Origin: W589 sp964611805
GTDB taxonomy: Bacteria > Chloroflexota > Dehalococcoidia > Dehalococcoidales > Fen-1064
Reading direction: 5' to 3'
Assembly (NCBI GenBank): GCA_964611805.1
Contig: CAZTBG010000056.1
Span: 1 to 12,386 of the forward strand
Length of the DNA stretch: 12,386 nucleotides
Position 1 is the stretch's first letter, and every line of letters begins with the position of its first letter. Of this stretch, positions 1 to 6,571 are shown piece after piece. Made by a program: the position numbers and the translations under genes. The notes beneath the pieces are model-generated. The model had not been told where the DNA came from, did not search any database, and saw only the letters and a list, made by a program, of their open reading frames with translations.

Positions 1-615
1 AAGCTGCTGCTGGTCGATGCCATCAGCAGTCTTGGCTCGCTTAATCTGCCGGTGGACGAGTGGGGTTGTGATATTGTTGTTAGCGGTTCCCAGAAGGGGT
101 GGATGGTGCCGCCAGGTCTGGCTATGGTCAGTGTCAGCCAGGAGGCGTGGCAGGCACACGCGAAGGCCAGGATGCCACGTTTCTACTGGGACTTCACACG
201 GGCAAAGAGCTACCTGGAGCGGGGTCAGACACCGTGGACACCGGCCGTTTCCACTGTGTTTGCCATGGACACCGCACTGAGAATGATGCTCGAAGAGGGC
301 TTTCCCAACATCATCGCCCGTCATGCCAGGTTGGGAGAACTAACCCGTCAGGGTGTCAAATCACTGGGACTGTCTCTCTTCGCCGATGAAAAGTATGCCT
401 CCAATACGGTAACTGCCGTAAATGCGCCTGATGGGACGAATGCTAACGACCTGCGTAAGATTCTACTGAGCGAGCATGAGATAGTGCTCGGTGGTGGACA
501 GCAGAGCCTGGATGGTAAGATATTCCGTATCGGTCACCTGGGTATGGTGACCCAGCAGGATATTGAAGCGGTAATATTGGCCCTGAAAGTAGCCCTGCCG
601 AAGGTCAAAGTCTAG
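1..615 (+). CDS. Class V aminotransferase, serine-pyruvate / alanine-glyoxylate type (5' truncated)
   Basis: The gene enters from the left edge in frame 1; 204 residues are visible, roughly the C-terminal half of a family whose members have about 360-390 residues. The visible part opens with LLLVDAISSLG, whose Asp (visible residue 6) fits the residue that contacts the PLP pyridine nitrogen. It continues into VVSGSQKGWMVPPGLA, where Lys32 of the visible part is the expected PLP-binding lysine. The C-terminal small domain has the usual GGGQ..L.GK.FRIGHLG stretch. Family members move the amino group of serine or alanine to pyruvate, glyoxylate or 3-phosphohydroxypyruvate in the cytoplasm. serA starts 55 bases downstream on the same strand, so the pair probably works in serine synthesis or interconversion, with this enzyme using the keto acid made by SerA; that pairing is inference. 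The exact substrate cannot be told from this fragment. Confidence 0.93.
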   Translation, partial: KLLLVDAISSLGSLNLPVDEWGCDIVVSGSQKGWMVPPGLAMVSVSQEAWQAHAKARMPRFYWDFTRAKSYLERGQTPWTPAVSTVFAMDTALRMMLEEGFPNIIARHARLGELTRQGVKSLGLSLFADEKYASNTVTAVNAPDGTNANDLRKILLSEHEIVLGGGQQSLDGKIFRIGHLGMVTQQDIEAVILALKVALPKVKV

Positions 616-670
616 AGCGGCAGGGTAGTGCCATTTCCTGAAATACTGATTGGGGATTGAGGAAACAGTA

Positions 671-2245
671 ATGAAGGTTCTAATCGCTGACCCTATCGCT
701 GATGAGGGCATCGAAATCCTGCGTTCCGTTGCCGAGGTGGATGTCAGGACTGGTCTGAAGCCAGAGGAGCTGGTCAACGTAATCGGTGACTATGAGGGCC
801 TGGTGGTGCGCAGTCAGACCCAGGTCACGGCTGAGGTAATCACTGCCGGTGTCAAACTTCAGGTTATCGGTCGGGCTGGTACTGGTGTTGACAACGTCGA
901 TGTAGATGAGGCGACCCGCCGGGGTATTGTGGTCGTTAACGCCCCCACCGGCAATACCGTTTCTGCTGCTGAGCATACCATCGCCCTGATGCTATCTCTG
1001 GCACGGCATATTCCTCAGGCCAATGCTGCCCTCAAGAGTGGAGTCTGGCAGCGCAATAAGTTTATGGGCACGGAGCTCAGGGGCAAGACTCTGGGGATTA
1101 TCGGGCTGGGTAATGTTGGCTCCGAGGTAGCCCGGCGTGCCTGCGGCTTTGAGATGAGGGTTATCGGCCAGGACCCCTTCGTTTCTGAAGAAATGGCTGC
1201 CAGTCTGCAGGTAGAGCTGGTTAGTATAGAACGGTTGCTGAAGGAATCGGACTTTATCACCCTGCACCTGCCGCTGACGCCGCAGACCAAGGGTCTTATC
1301 GGTCCGAAGGAGCTGGCAATGGTCAAGCCAACAGTCCGCATTATCAACTGTGCCCGGGGTGGGCTGATTGATGAAGGATTACTTGTTAAAGCAATTCAGG
1401 AGAAAAAGATAGCCGGGGCTGCCGTTGATGTCTTTCCCAAGGAGCCGGCTACGGAGAGCGTTCTCTTTGGTAATGACGAGGTTATTGTTACCCCGCACCT
1501 GGGGGCCTCCACCGCCGAAGCCCAGACGATGGCGGCCAGGGATGTTGCCGGGCAGATAGTCGCCGTGTTTAAGGGGCAGACACCCAGGTATGCTGTGAAT
1601 GCCCCCTTTGTCTCTGCGGAAGCTATGTCCGTGCTTGGACCCTATATGACAGCGGCGGCTGCTGGTGGAAGGCTGGTGCGTCAGTTAGTGGAGGGGCAGG
1701 TCAACTCTGTACAGATAAGATACGAGGGTGAGATTACGGCTTATGATACCAATGCATTGAAAGCATCGATGCTGGGGGGTCTACTTGAGGGCGTTACTGA
1801 AGAGCGGGTCAATATCGTTAACGCCAACCTGCTGGCAACTCGCCGTGGTATAGCAGTGGTGGAGCAGAAGAAGGAGAAATGCGAGAACTATGCCAGCCTG
1901 ATTACCCTGGAGGCCGCCACTAGTGCCGGCACCACCACTGTCACCGTTACTGTGATAAGGGATGAGCCTCACATTATCCGGGTTGATAACTACTGGATAG
2001 ATATTGTGCCCAGCGACAGCTACTTCCTTTTCAGCGACCACACTGACCGTCCGGGTCTCATCGGCTCGGTTGGCAAAATAACCGGTGATGCCGATATCAA
2101 TATCAGCTATATGTACCTCTCCCGACTCAAGCCGAGGGGACAGGCATTGATGATACTCGCCCTGGACGAACCGCTGCCTGAGGAGCAAATACAGCAGATG
2201 CTGGCCCTGCCTGACATCAATACCGTCAGGCTGGTGCGGTTGTGA
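671..2245 (+). CDS. serA: D-3-phosphoglycerate dehydrogenase, long form with ACT domain
   Basis: Cytoplasmic NAD-dependent oxidation of 3-phosphoglycerate to 3-phosphohydroxypyruvate, the first committed step of serine synthesis. The protein has 524 residues, the usual length of the long SerA form. Residues 1-315 are the 2-hydroxyacid dehydrogenase part: the dinucleotide-binding motif is G142-IIGLGNVG, and the catalytic triad is visible as Arg229 (NCARGG), Glu258 (DVFPKEP) and His276 (TPHLGAST). Residues about 320-450 fit the allosteric substrate-binding domain and residues 452-524 are an ACT domain (HTDRPGLIGSVGKI), the usual site of serine feedback inhibition. I chose ATG 671 because GAGGAA lies six bases before it; an in-frame TTG at 650 would add seven residues but has no such site. 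It lies 55 bases after the aminotransferase gene and is probably in the same transcript. Confidence 0.96.
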   Translation: MKVLIADPIADEGIEILRSVAEVDVRTGLKPEELVNVIGDYEGLVVRSQTQVTAEVITAGVKLQVIGRAGTGVDNVDVDEATRRGIVVVNAPTGNTVSAAEHTIALMLSLARHIPQANAALKSGVWQRNKFMGTELRGKTLGIIGLGNVGSEVARRACGFEMRVIGQDPFVSEEMAASLQVELVSIERLLKESDFITLHLPLTPQTKGLIGPKELAMVKPTVRIINCARGGLIDEGLLVKAIQEKKIAGAAVDVFPKEPATESVLFGNDEVIVTPHLGASTAEAQTMAARDVAGQIVAVFKGQTPRYAVNAPFVSAEAMSVLGPYMTAAAAGGRLVRQLVEGQVNSVQIRYEGEITAYDTNALKASMLGGLLEGVTEERVNIVNANLLATRRGIAVVEQKKEKCENYASLITLEAATSAGTTTVTVTVIRDEPHIIRVDNYWIDIVPSDSYFLFSDHTDRPGLIGSVGKITGDADINISYMYLSRLKPRGQALMILALDEPLPEEQIQQMLALPDINTVRLVRL

Positions 2246-2248
2246 CGG

Positions 2249-2278
2249 TTGACAATCACGAAATCATCGGACTAAGCT
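2249..2278 (+). promoter_or_regulatory. Candidate promoter before the crotonase gene
   Basis: A perfect -35 hexamer TTGACA (2249-2254) lies immediately after the serA stop codon. Eighteen bases later is TAAGCT (2273-2278), a poor -10 with three of six consensus bases. If used, transcription would begin near 2285, inside the hairpin at 2282-2305, and would give the crotonase its own transcript. The weak -10 keeps the confidence low. Confidence 0.35.
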
Positions 2279-2281
2279 AAT

Positions 2282-2305
2282 ACACCCTCCTTGTTAGGAG
2301 GGTGT
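2282..2305 (+). terminator. Nine-base-pair perfect hairpin between serA and the crotonase gene
   Basis: ACACCCTCC and GGAGGGTGT form a perfect nine-base-pair stem around the six-base loop TTGTTA. It lies 37 bases after the serA stop, where an intrinsic terminator is expected, but the following sequence (TTGCACTTT) is only a broken T-tract. It could stop serA transcription partly. If the candidate promoter upstream is real, it would instead be a structure at the 5' end of the crotonase mRNA. Confidence 0.55.
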
Positions 2306-2337
2306 TGCACTTTGGCTACAACGATGGGGGTGAAGTT

Positions 2338-3147
2338 ATGACCTATGAGGACTTGCTGTTGGAGAAGAGAGAGGATGGGGTTGCCATCCTCACCCTGAAT
2401 GTTCCGGAGAAGCTTAACGCCATTACCAGCACAATGTCGATGAACCTCCCTCTGGCTACTGATGAACTGGCCAGGGACGACAACGTGCGAGTTGTAATTG
2501 TCACGGGTGCCGGGCGAGGCTTCTGCTCCGGCGCTGATGTTTCCATGATGGCGGGAGGGCTTGGTGGTGGTGCTGATGTTGAGATACCGTCCCGGCTACG
2601 GCGTCTTCAGGTAACTGGCGAACCGCATTATGATGTCTTCCCGAAGCTTGAGAAGCCGGTGATTGCTGCCATAAACGGCGCCTGCGTCGGCGGTGGGCTT
2701 TCTCTGGCGATGAGCTGTGATATTCGAATCGCTTCGGAGAGTGCCCGCTTTGGCGTAGCCCAGGTGGCCCGTGCCTTGGTGCCTGATTATGGTCTGACCT
2801 ATTACCTCCCTATTGCTGTGGGAATGTCCAAGGCTCTTGAGCTGATGTATACCGCTGAGCTTATTGGTGCCGCCGAGGCAGAGCGGATTGGTCTTGTCAG
2901 CAAGGTGGTTCCTCCTGATGAATTGATGAGCACTGCCGATGAACTGGCCTTAAAGATTGCGGCGCAGCCTCCCATTTCTGTTGAGCTGGCTAAGCGAATG
3001 GTATGGCGCGGCCGGTTCAATGACCTGGCCCGTCAGGCAGACATGGAGAGCTGGGGCACACGTATATGCTCCGCGACTGATGACTTTCGTGCGAGCGTGG
3101 AGGCCTTCATGAACAAACAGCCGCCTCCCAGGTATAAGGGCTACTAG
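2338..3147 (+). CDS. Enoyl-CoA hydratase/isomerase (crotonase) family protein, isomerase-like active site
   Basis: Acts on acyl-CoA thioesters in the cytoplasm; 269 residues, normal for the family. The oxyanion-hole segments are present: GRGFCSGADV (60-68) and AINGACVGGG (111-120). The two glutamates that make rat mitochondrial crotonase a hydratase are absent: the position after GGG-x holds Ser122, and the position 20 residues later holds Gln142. Instead Asp150 lies in LVPDYGLTYYLP, the place of the catalytic acid in Delta3-Delta2 enoyl-CoA isomerases and in PaaG (1,2-epoxyphenylacetyl-CoA isomerase). The end, DFRASVEAFMNKQPPPRYKGY, is also typical of PaaG-like proteins. I infer an isomerase-type reaction with unknown substrate. 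ATG 2338 follows the purine-rich GGGGGTGA; the frame is open upstream to a GTG at 2302 inside the hairpin, which I rejected. No other beta-oxidation gene is in the window. Confidence 0.9.
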   Translation: MTYEDLLLEKREDGVAILTLNVPEKLNAITSTMSMNLPLATDELARDDNVRVVIVTGAGRGFCSGADVSMMAGGLGGGADVEIPSRLRRLQVTGEPHYDVFPKLEKPVIAAINGACVGGGLSLAMSCDIRIASESARFGVAQVARALVPDYGLTYYLPIAVGMSKALELMYTAELIGAAEAERIGLVSKVVPPDELMSTADELALKIAAQPPISVELAKRMVWRGRFNDLARQADMESWGTRICSATDDFRASVEAFMNKQPPPRYKGY

Positions 3148-3149
3148 CC

Positions 3150-3203
3150 GGTTAACACGAGACGGTTGAAACTCAGGCTGGCGGGTGTTTTCAGCCAGGA
3201 GCA
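3150..3203 (-). pseudogene. Remnant of the C-terminal end of a DUF1015 gene
   Basis: Read on the minus strand, this short stretch encodes KTPASLSFNRLV, nine of twelve residues identical to KTPVGLIFNRLV at the extreme C-terminus of the intact DUF1015 gene 0.9 kb away. At DNA level 3162-3201 matches 4091-4130 without gaps at 30 of 40 positions (25 of the first 31). The frame closes upstream at a stop (3207-3209) and downstream, six codons after the R of FNRLV, at 3144-3146, so nothing functional is left. The intact copy and the remnant flank the membrane-protein gene 3251-4057. It is either the displaced tail after insertion of that gene, or the last trace of a tandem DUF1015 copy. Confidence 0.6.
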
Positions 3204-3250
3204 TCGTCATCCGCCCGGAGTCTGTACTGGCATTTCCGCGATACACAGAC

Positions 3251-4057
3251 ATGTTGAAGAGATTGGCAATCGGACCAGTCCTTGTTATTGCAGCGCTTGG
3301 CGTCATCTTCGTCGGCCTGGACATCCTTGATATCGTGGAGGTCTACGGACTCCCTCTACCGGTTCATGTACTCAACACAGTGTTTATCTCCATGGTTACC
3401 GTACCTCTGGTCTATATTGTGGCAAGGAAATCAGCAGTCACCGCTCCGTCACAGGTATTGTGGTTGGGCTGCGGTGTGCTGGCTTTCTGGATCGGTATTC
3501 TGTTCTACGGGTGGCTGCCAGGCGACGAGTTAAATGCCCGTATTACCGCACGTGAGGGCGCGACCTTGATAGCTGCGGCCTTGCATTTGACCGGCGCTGT
3601 CCTGGCAACAGCTAGGCCGCGTCCACCCGGCTCAGGGTATTGGCGAAAGCCCGGGGCTGTCCTTCTGTACTACCTGGGGATAATCGCTGGTATCGCTGTG
3701 ATTACCCTGCTTGCATATAGAGACGTGATTCCCCCATTCTACGTACCCGAAAATGACTCTCTTCTCAGGAGTGCCGTCGAAACAACAGCGATGGTCTTCT
3801 TTCTTGTTTCGTCTTTAATCTACCTGCGGATGTACTCTAAATCGCGGACATCCTTTCATTTCTGGTATTCCTTAGGCTTGTTGCTCCTTACCCAGGGCTC
3901 GGTCTTCCTTTTCCTGGGCGACGTCAGAGGCCTGGTCGCATGGATTGGAAGAGCCGCACAGTATACTGGGGGGATATACCTCCTTGTGGCCGCTTTTAGC
4001 TCTGACGGGACGCCGGTTGCCAAAAAGGTGGTGATGCAGGCATTGCGTGATATATGA
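3251..4057 (+). CDS. Eight-helix integral membrane protein resembling a detached histidine-kinase sensor module
   Basis: 268 residues from ATG 3251. Eight hydrophobic segments are visible at about 5-27, 39-58, 68-89, 102-121, 136-156, 177-195, 205-223 and 229-249. The last two, FWYSLGLLLLTQGSVFLFLG and the stretch ending WIGRAAQYTGGIYLLVAAF, resemble from memory the end of a membrane sensor module found at the N-terminus of PAS/histidine kinases in archaea and Chloroflexota. Here the protein stops 19 residues later with no PAS, HAMP, kinase or GGDEF domain, so it is a free-standing or truncated sensor; the ligand is unknown. No good ribosome binding site is visible. A GTG at 3185 would extend the frame, but it lies inside the DUF1015 remnant, which argues for the later start. 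The gene converges on DUF1015 with a 24-base gap that holds no clear terminator. Confidence 0.75.
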   Translation: MLKRLAIGPVLVIAALGVIFVGLDILDIVEVYGLPLPVHVLNTVFISMVTVPLVYIVARKSAVTAPSQVLWLGCGVLAFWIGILFYGWLPGDELNARITAREGATLIAAALHLTGAVLATARPRPPGSGYWRKPGAVLLYYLGIIAGIAVITLLAYRDVIPPFYVPENDSLLRSAVETTAMVFFLVSSLIYLRMYSKSRTSFHFWYSLGLLLLTQGSVFLFLGDVRGLVAWIGRAAQYTGGIYLLVAAFSSDGTPVAKKVVMQALRDI

Positions 4058-4081
4058 AAATAGATGCTCGGTGGTGCCGTC

Positions 4082-5395
4082 TTATACTAAACGATTGAAA
4101 ATCAGGCCGACTGGTGTCTTCGGGTAGAAGTAGGTAGACTTGTGGGGCATCCTCTCTCCGGCATCGGCGACGACCTTGACCAGTTGCGGTTTCACCGGCC
4201 GCAGGAAGAAGACGATCTGGTACTCCTGGTCCAGTACGCGCTCTATGGCACTCTGCCGGTCATGGCTGTAGTGTACCTTTGTCTCGTCACCGGCGGCATC
4301 AATCTCGAGCAATTTCTCCAGTATGATATGGTCAACAATGCTGACGTCCAGTCGCTGAAAGAGCTCGGTATGGAATGAAGGCATCATCGCACTGATGGCG
4401 GCGGTGTCATGTATGCGGAGTATCAGGATGTTATTTAACTCCGGGCCGAAACAGACCAGCGGGGATTCATTTGCGTCTGCCGTGAGTTCATCGACTCGTT
4501 GCCAGATACCGGGTGTCGATAGTGGGAGACGGTCTATCTCGAAGAATGCTTCTAGCTTGGCCATGAGTCCGTCTAATAGTGGTCTTGAGATGCCCCGCAC
4601 CAGCCGGTGAGGGGCCAGTATAACAAGACCGGGGTCGGCAATATCCACCAGTGTCATCATGACAAAATCGTACGGCTCGTTACCCGGTTCCGCCGATTCG
4701 GAAAAGGAACGCCGCTCACGGCGGTAGGTCAGGGCGCTGGTATATCGGTGGTGTCCATCGGCGATGTAGAGAGGCTGGTCGGCCAGACTGCTGGTTATTT
4801 TGTGGATGATGTTTTCATCAGTTATCGCCCAGACATCGTGTCTCTCGCTGTCTGGGCCGCTGGCGCGCATTATCGGCTGCTTGGCTGTTTCCCGTTCCAG
4901 CACCGGGACAATTTGCTGGTCAATATCCTCGTACATCGCCAGTACCGGGCTGGTATTAGCCTGGAGTGCCCAGAGCAGGTCAAGGCGGTCGCGGCGGGGT
5001 CCGGGAAGCGTGCCTTCGTGGGGGCGGACTATCTTCGTTTCCCATTCTTCCAGACGGACACGGACAATTATGCCGCGCCGCCGGTGTTTTCTCTCTTGGA
5101 ACTGAAAATAGTGGTTGTGCAGGTAGATGGCTGGTGTCTCGTCCACCTGAAGGATACCCTGGCTCAGCCACTGCTCCAGTAGAGTCGCCGCGCGGGTGTA
5201 CTTATTGTCACCGACGGTGTCCTGTGGTAGCTCCCGGCCGAACTCCAGCCGGACGAAATTGTATTCGCTACGGGCGTGGAGTTCCTGCTGGAGCTGTGGG
5301 GAAATGACATCGTACGGGGGGCAGATGATTTTCGAGAGGTCGCTGACCAGTGACTGGTTATAGTGCCCGCCGCGGAAGGGGTGAATATCAGCCAC
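4082..5395 (-). CDS. DUF1015 family protein
   Basis: A soluble 437-residue protein, full length for DUF1015. Diagnostic motifs in order: CPPYDV (25-30), YNFVRLEFGRE (45-55), RPHEGTLPGPRRDRLDLL (124-141), NTSPVLAMYED (147-157), IADGHHRY (211-218) and MPHKSTYFYPKTPVGLIFN (416-434). The biochemical function is not established to my knowledge. The family often lies near serA, as here (about 1.8 kb away). The DGHHR motif resembles the one in ParB/Srx-fold serine kinases such as SerK, which suggests, as inference only, a link to serine or phosphoserine chemistry. Start is GTG (5393-5395) with only a weak purine-rich TGGGATTGG upstream; an ATG further upstream runs into a stop. A candidate promoter lies at 5432-5460. 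A decayed copy of its 3' end lies at 3150-3203. Confidence 0.92.
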   Translation of the reverse strand: MADIHPFRGGHYNQSLVSDLSKIICPPYDVISPQLQQELHARSEYNFVRLEFGRELPQDTVGDNKYTRAATLLEQWLSQGILQVDETPAIYLHNHYFQFQERKHRRRGIIVRVRLEEWETKIVRPHEGTLPGPRRDRLDLLWALQANTSPVLAMYEDIDQQIVPVLERETAKQPIMRASGPDSERHDVWAITDENIIHKITSSLADQPLYIADGHHRYTSALTYRRERRSFSESAEPGNEPYDFVMMTLVDIADPGLVILAPHRLVRGISRPLLDGLMAKLEAFFEIDRLPLSTPGIWQRVDELTADANESPLVCFGPELNNILILRIHDTAAISAMMPSFHTELFQRLDVSIVDHIILEKLLEIDAAGDETKVHYSHDRQSAIERVLDQEYQIVFFLRPVKPQLVKVVADAGERMPHKSTYFYPKTPVGLIFNRLV

Positions 5396-5431
5396 GTTTT
5401 TTTACCAATCCCACATGTGTCGTACCAGCCT

Positions 5432-5460
5432 AGTTTACTGTATGCCTGTGCAGGGTGCAA
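5432..5460 (-). promoter_or_regulatory. Candidate promoter for the DUF1015 gene
   Basis: On the minus strand TTGCAC (5455-5460) and TAAACT (5432-5437) are separated by exactly 17 bases, which would place the start of transcription about 30 bases before the GTG codon. The hexamers match the sigma-70 consensus at three and four of six positions, so this is only a plausible candidate. Confidence 0.3.
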
Positions 5461-5471
5461 GTCTGGTGATG

Positions 5472-5616
5472 AGATTGCTTCGTCGCTGGTGCTCCTCGCA
5501 ATGACACGGCCGGGTGTGGCTATTCCCCCACCTGTCATTGCGGGCAGCCCGCCTGTCAAAGTCCCGAAGGGACAGCGGGCAGGCTGGAGGGACTGCCGGC
5601 AGGAGCGAAGCAATCT
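5472..5616 (+). repeat. Interspersed palindromic repeat with a second palindrome nested in its right arm
   Basis: The left arm carries AGATTGCTTCG (5472-5482) and CGCAATGACA (5497-5506); their exact reverse complements are TGTCATTGCG (5533-5542) and CGAAGCAATCT (5606-5616). From memory, this ATTGCTTCG...CGCAATGACA sequence is a dispersed extragenic repeat seen in Dehalococcoides, many Deltaproteobacteria and other bacteria. The right arm is split: about 60 bases (5543-5602) separate CATTGCG from GAGCGAAGC. That insert has its own dyads, GTCCC-GAA-GGGAC (5561-5573), CTGTC/GACAG (5553-5557 and 5571-5575) and TGCCGGCA (5594-5601). GCCTGTC (5551-5557) recurs inverted at 5625-5631. It occupies the gap between the divergent DUF1015 and EamA genes. 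Short frames read through it are spurious. Confidence 0.75.
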
Positions 5617-5660
5617 TTAAAGAAGACAGGCGGGTGGATTTTAGACGTACCTTCGGTTAG

Positions 5661-5666
5661 TATAGT
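5661..5666 (+). promoter_or_regulatory. Candidate -10 element for the EamA transporter gene
   Basis: TATAGT matches the -10 consensus at five of six positions and ends seven bases before the ATG at 5674. No convincing -35 lies 16-18 bases upstream. There is no Shine-Dalgarno sequence in the gap before the ATG, so a transcript from here would begin at or within a base of the start codon, that is, leaderless. Confidence 0.35.
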
Positions 5667-5673
5667 AAACATC

Positions 5674-6549
5674 ATGGGCCGGCAACATTGGGACCTGGTA
5701 CTGGGGGTGATTGCAGTCTCCTTTGCTGCCGTCCTCATTCGACTGGCAGATGCTCCACCGCTGGTGATAGCCGCCTACCGCCTCTGCGTGGCCTCTTTAA
5801 TCTTGGCCCCGGCGGCCCTGATGCGTTCACGACAGGAGATACGCCGCCTGGCACGAAGGAGCATCGTCCTTGCGGTGGCATCCGGGGCCTTCCTGGCGCT
5901 CCACTTCGCCCTGTGGATTTCTTCCCTGAGCTATACCTCGGTAGCCACTTCGGTGGTGCTGGTGACCATCACCCCTATTTTTGTGGCTGTTGCTTCATAT
6001 CTGCTCTTTCGGGAGAGGCTGACCTGGCAGGTTATGGCGGGTATTGTCGTCTGCCTTGCCGGGGCAGTCCTCATCGGCTACGGTAACTGGCAAATCAGTT
6101 CAGAGTCGCTTTTCGGGGGGGTGCTGGCCTTGCTGGGTGCCCTGGCCGTGGCCGGATACCTGCTCATCGGGCGGAAGCTGCGACAGGAAATCAGTCTGCT
6201 CAGCTACTCATTTCTGGTCTACAGTTCGGCGGCCGTGATGCTGCTGGTGGCGGCGCTTGTCAGAGGCTATCCTCTCTTCGATTATTCAGGGGAGACCTAC
6301 CTGTGGATGGTCATGCTGGCGCTGGTGCCGCAGTTGCTGGGGCACATGTCACTCGTCTGGGCGCTGCGGTTTGTCTCAGCGACGCTGGTGACCATCGCCG
6401 TCCTCGGTGAGCCTGTTGGAGCCACAATACTGGCATTTCTGATACTGGGCGAGGCACCGACCTGGAGTGAAATAGTCGGCGGGGTGCTCATTCTGGTGGG
6501 TATATTTGTGGCTTTTCGGCGGGGTGGGACTGAAGCGGTCGGACGCTAA
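5674..6549 (+). CDS. EamA/DMT-superfamily transporter
   Basis: An inner-membrane protein of 291 residues with ten hydrophobic segments arranged as two EamA repeats (about 8-137 and 148-283), the usual length and layout. The first repeat ends with the typical SVVLVTITPIFVAVASYLLFRERLTWQ (92-119), the second with VLGEPVGATILAFLILGEAPTWSE (243-266); the charged RER/GEA positions after helices 4 and 9 are standard. Members of this superfamily move small metabolites such as amino acids or nucleosides, often outward; the substrate cannot be deduced. The gene stands alone, divergent from DUF1015 and convergent with the DinB-like gene. The ATG is supported by the immediate hydrophobic N-terminus, although no ribosome binding site precedes it. 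Confidence 0.9.
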   Translation: MGRQHWDLVLGVIAVSFAAVLIRLADAPPLVIAAYRLCVASLILAPAALMRSRQEIRRLARRSIVLAVASGAFLALHFALWISSLSYTSVATSVVLVTITPIFVAVASYLLFRERLTWQVMAGIVVCLAGAVLIGYGNWQISSESLFGGVLALLGALAVAGYLLIGRKLRQEISLLSYSFLVYSSAAVMLLVAALVRGYPLFDYSGETYLWMVMLALVPQLLGHMSLVWALRFVSATLVTIAVLGEPVGATILAFLILGEAPTWSEIVGGVLILVGIFVAFRRGGTEAVGR

Positions 6550-6553
6550 TCTC

Positions 6554-6571
6554 GGTAGTAGAACTGCTACC
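6554..6571. terminator. Weak hairpin between convergent EamA and DinB-like genes
   Basis: GGTAGTA (6554-6560) and TGCTACC (6565-6571) can form a seven-base-pair stem with one G-T wobble and a four-base loop. It lies four bases after the EamA stop and touches the stop of the opposing DinB-like gene. No T-tract follows on either side, so termination here is uncertain. Confidence 0.25.

Noticed and set aside
1781..2188. A 135-codon minus-strand frame inside serA
   Set aside because: Shadow of the conserved SerA substrate-binding and ACT domains.
4058..4081. A terminator between the converging membrane protein and DUF1015 genes
   Set aside because: The 24-base gap contains no inverted repeat or T-tract that I can see.
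4607..5182. A 191-codon open frame on the plus strand
   Set aside because: Antisense shadow of the DUF1015 gene, which has the full set of family motifs on the minus strand.
5363..5620. An 85-codon frame through the divergent gap, and the opposing 149-codon frame at 5164-5613
   Set aside because: Both read through the palindromic repeat; such translations are common spurious gene calls at this repeat type, and they overlap DUF1015.
5472..5631. A possible CRISPR array or small structured RNA in the palindromic region
   Set aside because: There are no regularly spaced direct repeats, and the structure is explained by an interspersed palindromic repeat with a nested element.
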